From contig GG745328.1 of assembly GCA_000151295.1 (NCBI GenBank), positions 1,696,615-1,738,671 on the forward strand: DNA of 42,057 nucleotides, written 5' to 3'. The notes under the pieces are model-generated. The model was given only the letters and a program-made list of their open reading frames with translations. It ran no database searches and had not been told where the DNA came from. The position numbers and the translations under genes were made by a program. Shown one piece after another: positions 41,626-42,057 of the stretch. This stretch comes from Allomyces macrogynus ATCC 38327 (Eukaryota; Blastocladiomycota; Blastocladiomycetes; Blastocladiales; Blastocladiaceae). The stretch's first letter is position 1. Each line of letters starts with the position of its first letter.

Positions 41626-42057
41626 CCGTGTCGCGTCTTCCCCCCCCCCCCCCCCCCCCATTTTCGGGGGGCTTTTTTTACACGCATCCCTATTCTTTCT
41701 CCACCAAAAAACAAAATTGCGCCCCGGCTTCCGGCCGGGCAAAAAAACTCAAAAAAAAAGGGCTCGGGGCATTATCACTCCAAATAGCGGAGGGCGGCAG
41801 CGTAAGCAAACTCGTCGAGAGAAATGTATCAAAAAGCACCGAGCGAAACCACCCGCGCGACATACCTCGAGAGTGCGTCTCAAGAAGCGATTGCAAAAGA
41901 GGAGGGAAAGGTCCAATAAGACGCACGGAGCGCGCGGGAATATCTGTAGCAGTCGAGGCGCAGGAGCAGAGAACTACGGCAGATAGCGAGAGAGAGTAAG
42001 AAAGAAGAGAAGAGGGAGGGGCGGGGGGATGCACGCATGACCGCAGCTCAAGAGAAG
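41618..42057. other. Probable intron and unassigned end of window
   Basis: After the RPEL exon comes a run of 20 C (41640-41659), followed by T-rich, A-rich and finally purine-rich sequence to the window end. A possible acceptor is the atag at about 41787-41790, but the frame behind it has no RPEL motif, so I cannot assign it. The purine-rich tail (about 41990-42057, mostly gag/aag) looks untranslated. Confidence 0.35.
41640..41659 (+). repeat. Poly(C)20 tract following the RPEL exon
   Basis: Twenty consecutive C on the sense strand, about 20 bases after a candidate gtacct donor, followed by attttcgggggg. It is the fourth long C/G homopolymer in the window. Confidence 0.85.

Noticed and set aside
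1..42057. Prokaryotic or plasmid origin, CRISPR, insertion sequences, defence islands
   Set aside because: Every recognised gene is eukaryotic nuclear with spliceosomal introns; no arrays, transposases or terminal inverted repeats were seen.

Overview
The window is intron-rich, GC-rich eukaryotic nuclear DNA, most likely from a flagellated (zoosporic) early-diverging fungus; a blastocladiomycete or chytrid is my best guess. Fungal features are a Hal4/Hal5/Npr1-type kinase, a Vam7-type PX-SNARE, a Hom3-type aspartokinase and a Src1/Heh inner nuclear membrane protein. Features usually lost from yeasts and filamentous fungi are a SmgGDS (RAP1GDS1) homologue and a 2,000-residue coiled-coil protein that looks like the cilium-associated CCDC162 family. 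Introns are short (about 50-140 nt). No transposon, CRISPR array, rRNA or convincing tRNA was seen. Genes were assembled by hand from splice sites, frame continuity and protein-family resemblance, without alignment.

Layout. Plus strand: mitoribosomal uL29m (720-1397), Src1/Heh nuclear envelope protein (1770-4179), large coiled-coil gene of 18 exons (4648-12147). Minus strand: RBM39-type splicing factor (12559-14774), aspartokinase (15154-17161), PEX16 (17759-19213), RAP1GDS1 (19724-22199). After a 1.2-kb divergent spacer come a mitochondrial carrier (+, 23389-24588), WAPL (-, 24635-27536), VAM7 (+, 27905-29190), mitoribosomal uS12m (-, 29424-29990), a histidine-rich protein kinase (+, 30572-34420), IRC3-type mitochondrial helicase (+, 34708-37738), a SANT/AT-hook protein (-, 37949-40496), and part of an RPEL-motif gene (+, from about 41347).

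The genes are unrelated housekeeping functions, not a co-regulated cluster or a dedicated system: mitochondrial translation, genome maintenance and transport; peroxisome biogenesis; vacuole fusion; chromatin and nuclear envelope; splicing; amino-acid synthesis; signalling. I did not find a novel mobile or defence system. The most unusual signals are a non-standard 5' splice-site consensus (GTACGT/GTGCGT), poly(C) tracts of 18-20 nt inside introns, an all-phase-1 exon series in RAP1GDS1 with exons of ARM-repeat size, a GC-AG intron cutting the Walker A motif of IRC3, a histidine-rich insert inside a kinase ATP-binding lobe, and two apparent single-base frameshifts.
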